Source: JAZGDL01 sp036477795
Lineage (GTDB): Bacteria > Planctomycetota > Phycisphaerae > UBA1845
NCBI GenBank assembly: GCA_036477795.1
Contig: JAZGDL010000147.1
Span: 1-8,771 of the forward strand
Direction: 5' to 3'
DNA length: 8,771 bases
Under the pieces are notes generated by a model, which ran no database searches, was not told the origin of the DNA, and worked only from the letters and a program-made list of their open reading frames with translations. This document shows positions 1 through 6,248 of this stretch, piece after piece (within the stretch, counting starts at the first letter, position 1; the number at the start of each line of letters is the position of its first letter). The translations under genes and the position numbers were made by a program.

Positions 1-1145
1 GCCCGGACGGCCGGCAGGTCACCTTTGAGCGTGCCAGCGACCGTCTCCCGGACGAGACCCGCGAGATCAAACCGCACCCGCACGGTGTCGAGCTGGGCAC
101 GCTCATGAAAATGCTGAAGGAGACCCCCTCGCGGCAGGTGGGTGCTTTCCTGCAAAAGGAATTCTCACGCGTAAGCCCCACGGTGTGCAGGAAGGTCTGT
201 GCCCAGGCCAAGATCACGCCGCGCACCTGGGTCAAGCAGGTCGATTCACACGCCTCCGAACGGATATACCAGGCCCTTCAGAGTGTCAGAATCCTGGCAC
301 CCTCCACCGACTGCCTTGCTCCGATCGGAGCCCGGCAGATTCTGGCCGGCCTGCTCAAGGGACTCAAAGCCGAGTTCTATACCGCCGCCAGCCGCAGCCC
401 CGCGGTTTACCGGGGCCACCCCTTCCAGGTCGAGGTCGGATTGGCTTACGGCGGCGATCTTCCCGGCGACCAGCAGGCCCGCCTGATCCGTTTCGCCAAC
501 CGCGTGCCGCTTCTCTATCAACAATCGCACTGCGCCATCTACAAATCGGTTACCGACGCCAACTGGCGATCCTACGGCATGCAGCAAAGTGCCGGTGCTC
601 TGCCGAGCGGTTCGCTGGTCATTATGGTCCACTTCGCCAGCGTATGGGTTCCATTCACATCCGAATCCAAGGAGGCCATCGCAGACTACGATGAAATTCG
701 CAAAGAGGTCGGGCTTGCCGTTCGAGAGTGCGCCAGGAAACTTCAGGCATTCATCCGACGACGTAAACGCACCCAGCGCGAAGGGGAGCGGAGAAGCATA
801 TTCCTGCGCTACGTCCCCGAGGTCACAAGTGCCTTGAGTTCGATCACTGGCGTCGCCAATAAGCAGTTGCACGACAAGCTGATGGCCATCGCCCTCCGGC
901 GGACGGAGCTTGCCGATCGGGAGTTCGACGAACATGGCCGCGTGATCAAGAAGAGTCCGAGACCAAGTGCGTTGGGCGATGACAACACCATTGTCGTCGA
1001 ACGCGAATCCGCCGGCCCCGGGATGGATGATACTCTGTTCGATGCTGATGAGCGCAAGATAATCGGCACAAAGCGGAAACAGAGAAACGCCCGATCCACT
1101 TCGAAGAGGAAAAACAGGAACCGCCGGAAAAGGCGGGCCTCTTGA
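1..1145 (+). CDS. top6B: DNA topoisomerase VI subunit B, 3' part (5' end outside window)
   Basis: ATP-binding subunit of the type IIB topoisomerase VI (A2B2), which passes one duplex through a transient double-strand break. The frame is open from base 3, so the gene starts upstream; 380 residues are visible and the GHKL ATPase domain is mostly missing. The window opens at the end of that domain with KPHPHG (bases 69-86), followed by an H2TH-like segment (FLQKEFSRVSP, about bases 140-175). The transducer domain follows, with PAVYRGHPFQVEVGLAYGG, LIRFANRVPLLYQQ and VPFTSESKEAIA. The lysine of SESKEAIA (bases 669-671) matches the ATP-sensing switch lysine of archaeal Topo VI-B. After LHDKLMAIALRRTELA the protein ends in a very basic tail (bases 1071-1142) rich in Lys, Arg and Asn. 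ATG codons at 105 and 111 are internal, not starts. The TGA at 1143-1145 sits just before top6A. The family call is based on several long conserved blocks and is secure. Confidence 0.95.
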   Translation, partial: PDGRQVTFERASDRLPDETREIKPHPHGVELGTLMKMLKETPSRQVGAFLQKEFSRVSPTVCRKVCAQAKITPRTWVKQVDSHASERIYQALQSVRILAPSTDCLAPIGARQILAGLLKGLKAEFYTAASRSPAVYRGHPFQVEVGLAYGGDLPGDQQARLIRFANRVPLLYQQSHCAIYKSVTDANWRSYGMQQSAGALPSGSLVIMVHFASVWVPFTSESKEAIADYDEIRKEVGLAVRECARKLQAFIRRRKRTQREGERRSIFLRYVPEVTSALSSITGVANKQLHDKLMAIALRRTELADREFDEHGRVIKKSPRPSALGDDNTIVVERESAGPGMDDTLFDADERKIIGTKRKQRNARSTSKRKNRNRRKRRAS

Positions 1146-1165
1146 GGTCCAAGCGTCACAAGGTT

Positions 1166-2317
1166 ATGGCGAAAAAGGCTACCAGGAAAAACACCGGGAC
1201 AAAGGCAAAGCAAGCCGTTCGCGGGAACGGTGCGCGTGCGGACACACGCGATCAGATCGTGGGCATAGCAGAGACGGTGATCAAGCACATCGATGCCTCA
1301 CAGAATCCCACCATCGAAGTTCCCTCCCGCACGCTGAGCAACATCTCCTTCAACCGGCGCAAGGGCATTATCGAGATGGGCGACGCGAAATCCGATCGGC
1401 CTTTTTTCGACCTGGGAAACGCCCGGCGCTTCATGCAGACCATGCTCATGTCCGGCGAGCTGCTCAAGCTTCAGGATCAGCGGAAAACCGCCAGCATTCG
1501 TGATATGTTCTACCGCTGCAAGCACACCGTGGCCGGGGCCAAAGAGGAAACGTTCAACGACCAGAGCGAGTCCGACCCCATCATCGAGGACTTGGAGGTA
1601 ACGCTCGGCTCGCTGCGCGAGGAGCTGCGAATATTTGCCGAACCCCGGGGCGCCATGGTGGGGCCCATGACAGTCCGGGACACCGGCGACGAGATCGACC
1701 TGTCGCGCATGGGCAGCGGCGGCTGGAGCATACCGTCCATCGTCGAGCCCGGCGTCATCGAGTTCCCCAAACACAAAGCCAAGTTTATTCTGCTCATCGA
1801 AAAGGGTGCCGTCTGGGCCCGGTTCAACGAGGACCGCTTCTGGGACAAGCATCGGTGCATGATAATCCACGGCAGCGGCCAACCGCCCCGGGGGGTGCGA
1901 CGTTTGTGCCACCGTATGGCGAATGAGTTGGGTCTGCCTCTCTACGTGCTGGTCGACAACGACCCCTGGGGCTACTACATCTACAGCGTGGTCAAGCAGG
2001 GATCAATAAACCTGGCCTACGAGTCCCTGCGCATGGCCATCCCCAAGGCCCGCTTCCTGGGCATGAGCAGCTACGACGCCGCCGAGTTCGACATCTCCTC
2101 GTCGGTCATGCTGCACCTCAATGACAAAGATATCCAACGTGCCAAGGAGATCATGAACTACCCCTGGTTCGCCGACCGCCGATGGCAGCGCGAGATCAAG
2201 CACATGCTCAAGCTGGGTGTCAAGCTGGAGCTCGAAGCCCTGTCCAACAAGGACTTCAGTTTCATCGTCGACACCTACGTCCCGGCCAAACTCAAGAAAC
2301 GTAAGTGGTTGGATTGA
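1166..2317 (+). CDS. top6A: DNA topoisomerase VI subunit A (Spo11-like DNA cleavage subunit)
   Basis: Catalytic subunit that cuts DNA through a 5'-phosphotyrosyl link. With the ATG at 1166 the protein has 383 residues, usual for the family. The winged-helix active-site motif is SIRDMFYRCKHT, with Tyr116 as the expected nucleophile. The Toprim domain follows: Glu212 in LLIEKGA, then GQPPRGVRRLCHRM, then VDNDPWGYYIYSVV with Asp264 and Asp266 as metal ligands. All catalytic residues are present. A TTG at 1142 overlapping the top6B stop (TTGA), with AAGG 8 bases upstream, is an alternative start that would add eight residues; ATG is preferred here only because it is the stronger codon. The N-terminus is Lys/Thr/Ala-rich and looks disordered before about residue 30. 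The gene directly follows top6B and is certainly in one operon with it. Topo VI is mainly archaeal and plant; bacterial copies are patchy and usually ascribed to transfer. Confidence 0.95.
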   Translation: MAKKATRKNTGTKAKQAVRGNGARADTRDQIVGIAETVIKHIDASQNPTIEVPSRTLSNISFNRRKGIIEMGDAKSDRPFFDLGNARRFMQTMLMSGELLKLQDQRKTASIRDMFYRCKHTVAGAKEETFNDQSESDPIIEDLEVTLGSLREELRIFAEPRGAMVGPMTVRDTGDEIDLSRMGSGGWSIPSIVEPGVIEFPKHKAKFILLIEKGAVWARFNEDRFWDKHRCMIIHGSGQPPRGVRRLCHRMANELGLPLYVLVDNDPWGYYIYSVVKQGSINLAYESLRMAIPKARFLGMSSYDAAEFDISSSVMLHLNDKDIQRAKEIMNYPWFADRRWQREIKHMLKLGVKLELEALSNKDFSFIVDTYVPAKLKKRKWLD

Positions 2318-2360
2318 TCGTTGTCATGGGACAGACACGGTCCAGGAGCAATACTCGAAA

Positions 2361-3335
2361 ATGAACGGCCTACTCAGTGCAAGCAGAATCAAAGACCTGT
2401 CTCTGGATCCTGAGCAGAAGGACGCGTGGATAAAGGCTTTTGAATGCCACGAATTCGATAGGCTTCCGGAGGGCAAGGGGCTTGGGATCACCCCCTTCTT
2501 CTCCTCAAACCTGGGCGCTGTCAGCTACGATCTCACCGTCGGCGACCAGGTGTACTTGCTGCGCCGCGGCGAGAAACTTCCGCTATCCGCGGGAGGAGAA
2601 AGTCTCAAGATTGACCCCGGAGAAACCGCCCTTGTGCTGACGCGAGAATTCATCGCGTTGGGGCCCCAACTTGCCGGCATCACCATGTCGAGGGCGCGCG
2701 TAATGAACGAAGGGATTGCTTTGAGCTCAGCAAAGATCGATCCCACCTGGTACGGATGCCTGGTGATCCCTATCACCAACAACTCCCGTCGGCATTTCAA
2801 GCTGCGTCATGGCGACCGCTTCTGCACGCTTCTGGTATTCCAGTTGGAGAATCCGGTCGAGCAAGACAAGTATCTGACCAAGGAAAAAACTCCGCACCTC
2901 GGACAATCGACGTTTGACTACGAGCCGACGCATACGATTCCGTGGGAACCGATGCGCCCGGATACGGTACGCGAGGAGGACATGGACAAGGCCGTGGCCT
3001 TCGGGCCTCCGTTCGATGTGATCCGAGGGATGTTCGAGTTGAACCACCGGAGGATTGTCAAGTACATGGAGGAACAGTGGGGCCCCAACGCGATGCGTCT
3101 GATTAAGCACTCCGCCTGGGAGGAGGAGTTTCAGCAGATCAAGGAATACCGTCAAACGGAGGTTAGTCTCCTAGAAAAGCAAATCCAGATCCTCGAGCAG
3201 CAAGGAGAAGCGGCACGGTCGGACCGGAAAAACCAATCAAGGTTGGTATTCGTGATGATCCTCGCAGTGTTCGGGTGGATCGCACTCGTCGTGAAGCTTC
3301 TGATAGGGTCTGGCGTGGGGTCTAGTGGGGGCTGA
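2361..3335 (+). CDS. Membrane-anchored dCTP deaminase/dUTPase-fold protein, probably a pseudoenzyme
   Basis: Predicted 324 residues. Residues about 50-185 follow the dCTP deaminase fold: AVSYDLTVGDQVYLL, then LTREFIALGPQLAGITMSR, then KIDPTWYGCLVIPITN, then HGDRFCTLLVFQL. Aligned by eye to E. coli Dcd (GRSSLAR...RIDPGWSGCIVLEFYN), Ser111 corresponds to Ser110 and Asp128 to Asp127, but the catalytic Glu138 is Pro137 and Arg115 falls on Val114 (Arg113 lies one residue off). Deamination is therefore unlikely; nucleotide binding may remain. E. coli Dcd is about 193 residues; here an extra C-terminal half carries a charged, Gln/Glu-rich coiled coil (about 253-293) and one hydrophobic segment (295-316), followed by a short Gly/Ser tail, as in a tail-anchored protein facing the cytoplasm. 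The ATG at 2361 has AGGAG at 2344-2348; the frame is open further upstream, but only inside top6A. The 43-bp gap with no terminator suggests co-transcription with Topo VI. Fold is fairly sure; function is unknown. Confidence 0.8.
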   Translation: MNGLLSASRIKDLSLDPEQKDAWIKAFECHEFDRLPEGKGLGITPFFSSNLGAVSYDLTVGDQVYLLRRGEKLPLSAGGESLKIDPGETALVLTREFIALGPQLAGITMSRARVMNEGIALSSAKIDPTWYGCLVIPITNNSRRHFKLRHGDRFCTLLVFQLENPVEQDKYLTKEKTPHLGQSTFDYEPTHTIPWEPMRPDTVREEDMDKAVAFGPPFDVIRGMFELNHRRIVKYMEEQWGPNAMRLIKHSAWEEEFQQIKEYRQTEVSLLEKQIQILEQQGEAARSDRKNQSRLVFVMILAVFGWIALVVKLLIGSGVGSSGG

Positions 3336-3735
3336 TCGCCACAGGTGGCCGATAGCTCGATGCGAACCGGTCTAACTCTTCGTCAACCCTATGGAGGATT
3401 GTTGGATCGCTTTCCTGAAAACGCTCCCGTTCATCCATCGCTTGAGCTCGGCCCACAACGTTCAGTTTGTATTCGAGCCGCGGGACCCAGCCATTGCGCA
3501 CCAGGATCAGTTCGTCGAGATAATGCGACTGCTCCAACGACCTGAGAAAGCTATGCAGTTCGTAGCTATACGAAATCGGCTTGTCGAGATAGCGGAAGGA
3601 GGCCCCAACGACAGCCTGCAAGCGACGCACCAGTTGGTGAAGCTCATACTCGCGCATTGGGGCTAGGTTGCGCCGTTCCAACCCGTCAAGGACCAGAAGA
3701 ACCAAGCCTTGCCGCATATCGCCTGCGGTTCTCAT
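3322..3735 (-). CDS. Small hypothetical protein, possible winged-helix
   Basis: Not recognised as a named family. The 137-residue protein is mostly helical: helices at about 8-22 and 26-42, a third at 55-75 (YSYELHSFLRSLEQSHYLDEL), then a stretch that could be a wing ending in YKLNVVGRAQA (89-99), then a charged helix to about 128. The order helix, helix, recognition-like helix, hairpin is reminiscent of winged-helix proteins, but this rests on pattern only. ATG at 3735 is chosen because AGGGA lies 7 bases upstream (3743-3747); an ATG at 3753 in the same frame has no ribosome-binding site. The gene runs against the deaminase-fold gene and their 3' ends overlap by 14 bp. It lies 152 bp downstream of the ribbon-helix-helix gene on the same strand, so the two may share transcripts. 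Palindromes between the two genes could be operators. Confidence 0.6.
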   Translation of the reverse strand: MRTAGDMRQGLVLLVLDGLERRNLAPMREYELHQLVRRLQAVVGASFRYLDKPISYSYELHSFLRSLEQSHYLDELILVRNGWVPRLEYKLNVVGRAQAMDERERFQESDPTILHRVDEELDRFASSYRPPVAISPH

Positions 3736-3759
3736 CGTTCTTTCCCTGCACATTGGCGC

Positions 3760-3775
3760 GTGACCAGATGGTCAC
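3760..3775. promoter_or_regulatory. Inverted repeat, candidate operator
   Basis: GTGACC-AGAT-GGTCAC, a perfect 6-bp dyad with a 4-base spacer. It lies 25 bp ahead of the chosen start of the small - strand gene at 3735 and just outside its AGGGA site. Position and size suit a dimeric DNA-binding protein, possibly the gene's own product, but a chance dyad or an mRNA hairpin is also possible. Confidence 0.35.
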
Positions 3776-3828
3776 TCAGCGCGCCCTACTCGGTGTGGCA
3801 TTGCCCCTCGGGTACCGAGTCTCGCCGG

Positions 3829-3834
3829 ATTATA
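3829..3834 (-). promoter_or_regulatory. Possible -10 element for the gene at 3322-3735
   Basis: The - strand reads TATAAT exactly, about 94 bases before the chosen start codon. No good -35 hexamer lies 16-18 bases upstream, so only half of the promoter is convincing. Downstream of it lie a 7-bp inverted repeat (ACTCGGT at 3788-3794 and ACCGAGT at 3814-3820) and the GTGACC/GGTCAC palindrome, giving room for repressor control. Confidence 0.3.
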
Positions 3835-3887
3835 CCGACTTGTACCATCCGCTGGCAGCATGACCAACGGTCGCCGGAGTCGAACCA

Positions 3888-4100
3888 TTAGTCATTCCTC
3901 AGGTTCGGCGGGGGCTGGCGAAGGAGACCCTCGCCGCGTAGTTCTGCATCGACGCCCGCGCGAACAAAGTGTTCGGCGACTTCCGCACGGTTTTTCCCGT
4001 AAACGCCGTATCTGGCTAGCTCTCCGAGCCAATCGGACACAAGCGGCAGAACGGTAATACGGATAGTGACGCTACGGTCAGCGTTTTTCGCTCGGGCCAT
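3888..4100 (-). CDS. Small ribbon-helix-helix-like DNA-binding protein
   Basis: Seventy residues. The plan is that of a CopG/MetJ-type protein: an N-terminal strand RSVTIRITV (9-17), helix A about 18-31 (LPLVSDWLGELARY), a turn YGVYGKN (31-37), helix B about 38-50 (RAEVAEHFVRAGV), then a short Pro-rich tail. Such proteins dimerise through the strand, which inserts into the DNA major groove, and often repress their own promoter or act as antitoxins. The ATG at 4100 is preferred over an in-frame TTG at 4139, because helix A and the strand are complete from it and a promoter lies just in front. There is no ribosome-binding site, and the predicted transcript starts only a few bases before the ATG, suggesting leaderless translation. 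No toxin gene adjoins on the upstream side; the next gene downstream is the 137-residue unknown. Confidence 0.65.
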   Translation of the reverse strand: MARAKNADRSVTIRITVLPLVSDWLGELARYGVYGKNRAEVAEHFVRAGVDAELRGEGLLRQPPPNLRND

Positions 4101-4139
4101 AACTAAAGCGTTTATATGCCGTTGTTGCGCGTATTGCAA
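4101..4139 (-). promoter_or_regulatory. Promoter of the ribbon-helix-helix gene, probably leaderless
   Basis: On the - strand TTGCAA (4139-4134) is followed after 17 bases by TATAAA (4116-4111). The expected transcription start is near 4104, only a few bases from the ATG at 4100, which fits the missing ribosome-binding site. An A-rich near-palindrome (4157-4175) lies directly upstream and could act as an UP element. Confidence 0.5.
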
Positions 4140-4140
4140 C
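4124..4140. promoter_or_regulatory. Inverted repeat over the -35/spacer region, candidate operator
   Basis: GTTGC-GCGTATT-GCAAC, a perfect 5-bp dyad with a 7-base spacer, covers the -35 hexamer and most of the spacer of the promoter for the ribbon-helix-helix gene. A regulator bound here would block RNA polymerase, which fits autorepression by that protein. Inferred from position and symmetry only. Confidence 0.35.
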
Positions 4141-4351
4141 TAAATACTGCTCGCCCCCGAAAAAAATTTCTTCGGTTTGTGCCGCACGGCGTTAGCGAAA
4201 TCGATGTGTAATGGGACAGAGTAAAGCAAAACTTCATAGGCTCTCTCGGTCTGTTGCCGGCTTCGGTGCGTCAGCTGGCATGGGCAAGTGTCCGTGACGA
4301 CGCCGAGATCGCAAAGAGGGGATAGGACAAGAACTTACCGTCGCTGGACCG

Positions 4352-4369
4352 ATCCCGGCGCGCCGGGAT
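4352..4369. repeat. 18-bp perfect palindrome
   Basis: ATCCCGGCGCGCCGGGAT reads the same on both strands. It has no spacer and no T-run on either side, so it does not look like an intrinsic terminator. It lies 77 bp beyond the - strand pseudogene and may be a protein-binding dyad or a relic of a mobile element. Confidence 0.6.
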
Positions 4370-4445
4370 TCTTGGTGCATTCGCGTGCCGAGAAAGGATT
4401 CTCCCCGCAGCATACCCGTCCGCAAGATGACATCGCGATGTAGTG

Positions 4446-4958
4446 CTAATTCTGCTCGTGCATCCGGGCCCGCAATTCGCAGATGTGGTGATTCACCGTC
4501 GACTTCTCATCATCGCTGTCGGCAAGATCGAGCGCCTGGTGAACCGTGGCGGCGGCCCCTCTTAGATCACCGGTCAGCACCTGCATGCGCCCCAACTCCG
4601 CACGCACCATGGCGTCTTGGGGACGAAGAGCGACGATGCGCCTCAGCACGAGGGTTGTACGGGAAGAGTCGCCGCTCTGGACATACGTCGTGTACAGATT
4701 GCCCAGCATTCGTGCCAGAATCGCGCGTGTGCCGACGAGGTTCTCATAGACCTGTCGGAAGATGCGACGATAAGGGCAACTCTCCGCCATGGCCACCCGC
4801 ATCTTGCGGAACGTGATGCGCACCTGCGCGCCGATCTTGAGCAGCTTCAAACGAATCGTGTCGCATCGAGCCCTGGCCATCGACGTGCCTTTCAATCCCA
4901 GACGACGCAACGCGTTCAGGAAACTGTGGCGAATGCGCGGCCGGCTTGTCGTGTGCAC
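4446..4958 (-). pseudogene. Chimeric remnant: IS1380-like transposase C-terminus fused to a TPR-like (SirB1-type) C-terminus
   Basis: The open frame (170 codons from a GTG) looks like two unrelated gene ends joined in frame. Residues about 14-74 (ALRRLGLKGTSMARARCDTI, KIGAQVRITFRKMRVAMAES, CPYRRIFRQVYENL) resemble the extreme C-terminus of IS1380-type DDE transposases; the catalytic core is absent. Residues about 77-170 (ILARMLGNLYTTYVQSGD, LVLRRIVALRPQDAMVRAELG) are a TPR pair like the C-terminal tail of SirB1/transglutaminase-like proteins, whose enzymatic N-terminal domain is absent. The switch lies near base 4735. There is no ribosome-binding site before the GTG, which sits 8 bp after the stop of the L,D-transpeptidase gene, so translation is doubtful unless coupled. 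Both assignments are from memory of family patterns; the transposase part is the surer. A genuine small fused gene is possible but less likely. Confidence 0.6.
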
Positions 4959-4966
4959 GCGGAGAA

Positions 4967-5980
4967 TCAGTCGCGGATTTCGACGATGGACTCATTTTCG
5001 ATCAGCAGATCAAACAGTGTTTCCACGTCCTGATTGTGAAGACGAATGCAACCCATCGAATTGTTTTTCCCGATGCTTTCGGGCTCGATGGTTCCGTGGA
5101 TGCCGTATCGCATCTGACCTGCGGCGTCACCGTCGATGCCTTCAAGCCCGATCCACCGTTCACCAAGGGGGTTTTTCAGGTCGTCGGCGCCGATGATGTC
5201 GCCGCCACGCGGGGGGTAGTACGTTGGGTTCTTGAGCTTGTGCTTGACCATCCAGCGGCCGCTCGGAGTGCTGTCGTCTTCGCCCAATCCAACTTTGAAA
5301 TGATCCACAAACGTGTTGCCGCAGAATACGTCGAGTGTATGAGCGCTCTTGGTGATCCGAGCGTGAAAAGGCCCGTTGACCACCTTCAACCGTCTGCCTG
5401 CCTGGATCAGATTCATGTCGCCGATGCCGTTGATTTTGGCAAGGAACTCAGCGGTTACTTTGTGGGCCTTGGCGATCTTGTGGAGAGAGTCGCCGGGAGC
5501 GACGACGCGGTAGGCGGCCAACGGATCGCCCCGTACGACGTTGCTTGAAAAAATCGTTTTGCGACCGAGTTGACGGAGTTCGGTGCGGGCTTCGATCTCA
5601 TCCGTCGGGGTCAGGCCATCGTTCAATGCCTCGCTGAAGTGGGCGCGGGCGAGCACCAGGTCGTCTTCTGTTGCGGCGTTCCGGGCGGAGGCCATCAGCG
5701 ACGTCGCCCGTTTAGTATGCTCGTCAGACCTAGTGGTGGCGGGCTTGTCGAATGGGTTGGCTCCCCGTTCGGGGACATCGGCATGTGGGCCGCCGTCCAG
5801 CGGTCCGTTCTCCGGGCGATCGGTCGTCAAGTGCGGCGGCTCACCAGTTCCGTTCGTGGTGGAAGGCCCCATCAACGGTCCAAGCCAAGCGTCGCGAAAG
5901 AAAAAACCTGCGGCCAATACTGCAAGAAGCAGGATTAATCGATTCCTACGTCTTGCCCTGATCCTGCGACGTCTGGCCAC
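4967..5980 (-). CDS. L,D-transpeptidase with LysM domain (YkuD family)
   Basis: Periplasmic enzyme that joins peptidoglycan stem peptides (3-3 cross-links) or attaches proteins to them through a cysteine acyl-enzyme. The 337 residues comprise an Arg-rich cytoplasmic N-terminus (2-14), one hydrophobic anchor (15-28), a Pro/Gly/Thr-rich linker to about 85, a short helical region (88-140) and a LysM peptidoglycan-binding domain (157-201, YRVVAPGDSLHKIAKAHKV). The catalytic domain (about 206-336) contains YGIHGT with His295 and NNSMGCIRL with Ser308, Cys311 and Arg313, so the active site is complete. The start is GTG, with GGAG 10 bases upstream. No lipobox is seen, so it is likely held by the uncleaved N-terminal anchor. 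The gene stands alone after a 328-bp non-coding stretch; only the chimeric remnant follows it. Family assignment is secure. Confidence 0.93.
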   Translation of the reverse strand: MARRRRIRARRRNRLILLLAVLAAGFFFRDAWLGPLMGPSTTNGTGEPPHLTTDRPENGPLDGGPHADVPERGANPFDKPATTRSDEHTKRATSLMASARNAATEDDLVLARAHFSEALNDGLTPTDEIEARTELRQLGRKTIFSSNVVRGDPLAAYRVVAPGDSLHKIAKAHKVTAEFLAKINGIGDMNLIQAGRRLKVVNGPFHARITKSAHTLDVFCGNTFVDHFKVGLGEDDSTPSGRWMVKHKLKNPTYYPPRGGDIIGADDLKNPLGERWIGLEGIDGDAAGQMRYGIHGTIEPESIGKNNSMGCIRLHNQDVETLFDLLIENESIVEIRD

Positions 5981-6073
5981 GACCGTGAATCTCCGGGTTT
6001 TCCTGCCTTTGTTGGTGCGCCTGTGAACCGAGTTTGGACCGGCGCCCGTGTCGCGCCGACCGCATCAGGGCTC

Positions 6074-6101
6074 AGCATACCCGCCGCGGTCACCATTGCA
6101 A
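6074..6101 (-). promoter_or_regulatory. Possible promoter of the L,D-transpeptidase gene
   Basis: On the - strand TTGCAA (6101-6096) is followed after 16 bases by TATGCT (6079-6074), about 94 bases before the GTG start. Each hexamer matches the sigma-70 consensus at four of six places. The -35 is identical to that of the ribbon-helix-helix promoter in this window. Weak evidence. Confidence 0.3.
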
Positions 6102-6154
6102 GACATAACTTTTGATACGGATCGGGAATAGCACGTGTGCATGAACTCGGGTGT

Positions 6155-6177
6155 CACGGGCGGCTTGTCCGCCCGTG
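6155..6177. repeat. GC-rich hairpin repeat
   Basis: CACGGGCGG-CTTGT-CCGCCCGTG: a perfect 9-bp stem with a 5-base loop. It lies 132 bp past the 5-FCL stop, on the - strand side, so it could help end that transcript, but there is no T-run. It resembles the short dispersed hairpins common in GC-rich bacterial intergenic DNA. Confidence 0.6.
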
Positions 6178-6248
6178 TTGGCGCCAAGTTCGGGTTCGGC
6201 GAGCACTGGCAGGCAAGCTGTGTACGTGTTTAGCGGAGGACAACCGGT

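Larger units (their letters stand above)
4101..4445. other. Gene-free stretch with several palindromes
   Basis: Holds the promoter of the ribbon-helix-helix gene at its left end, an A/T-rich near-palindrome (CCGAAAAAAATTTCTTCGG, 4157-4175), an 18-bp perfect palindrome at 4352-4369 and a 12-bp palindrome ACATCGCGATGT at 4430-4441, a few bases past the stop of the - strand pseudogene. Short open frames here (for example 4234-4425 on the - strand) show no family-like pattern. No tRNA or clear terminator is seen. Confidence 0.5.

Noticed and set aside
246..935. 229-codon open frame on the - strand opposite top6B.
   Set aside because: Lies wholly within strongly conserved Topo VI-B coding sequence and has no family-like motifs; a shadow frame from high GC.
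1298..1912. 204-codon open frame on the - strand opposite top6A.
   Set aside because: Shadow of conserved Topo VI-A coding; composition is Gly/Ala/His/Val-rich without motifs.
2217..2360. Longer N-terminus for the deaminase-fold protein, starting inside top6A.
   Set aside because: The extra residues are Ser/Pro/Thr-rich out-of-frame translation of top6A; the ATG at 2361 has an AGGAG and gives a normal Dcd-like start.
3870..3890. The - strand reads GGTTCGACTCCGG, like a tRNA T-arm, directly after the ribbon-helix-helix stop codon.
   Set aside because: Only about three stem pairs form, no acceptor stem or anticodon arm can be placed upstream, and no CCA follows. A tRNA-derived attachment-site relic remains possible but unsupported.
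4210..4225. GGGACAGAGTAAAGC resembles sequences seen near REP-associated transposases.
   Set aside because: Single short occurrence with no inverted partner or transposase nearby; not enough to call.
4352..4369. The 18-bp palindrome as a rho-independent terminator.
   Set aside because: No loop and no T-run on either strand; listed only as a palindrome.
4946..5548. 200-codon open frame on the + strand opposite the L,D-transpeptidase gene.
   Set aside because: The opposite strand encodes complete LysM and YkuD domains; this frame shows nothing recognisable.
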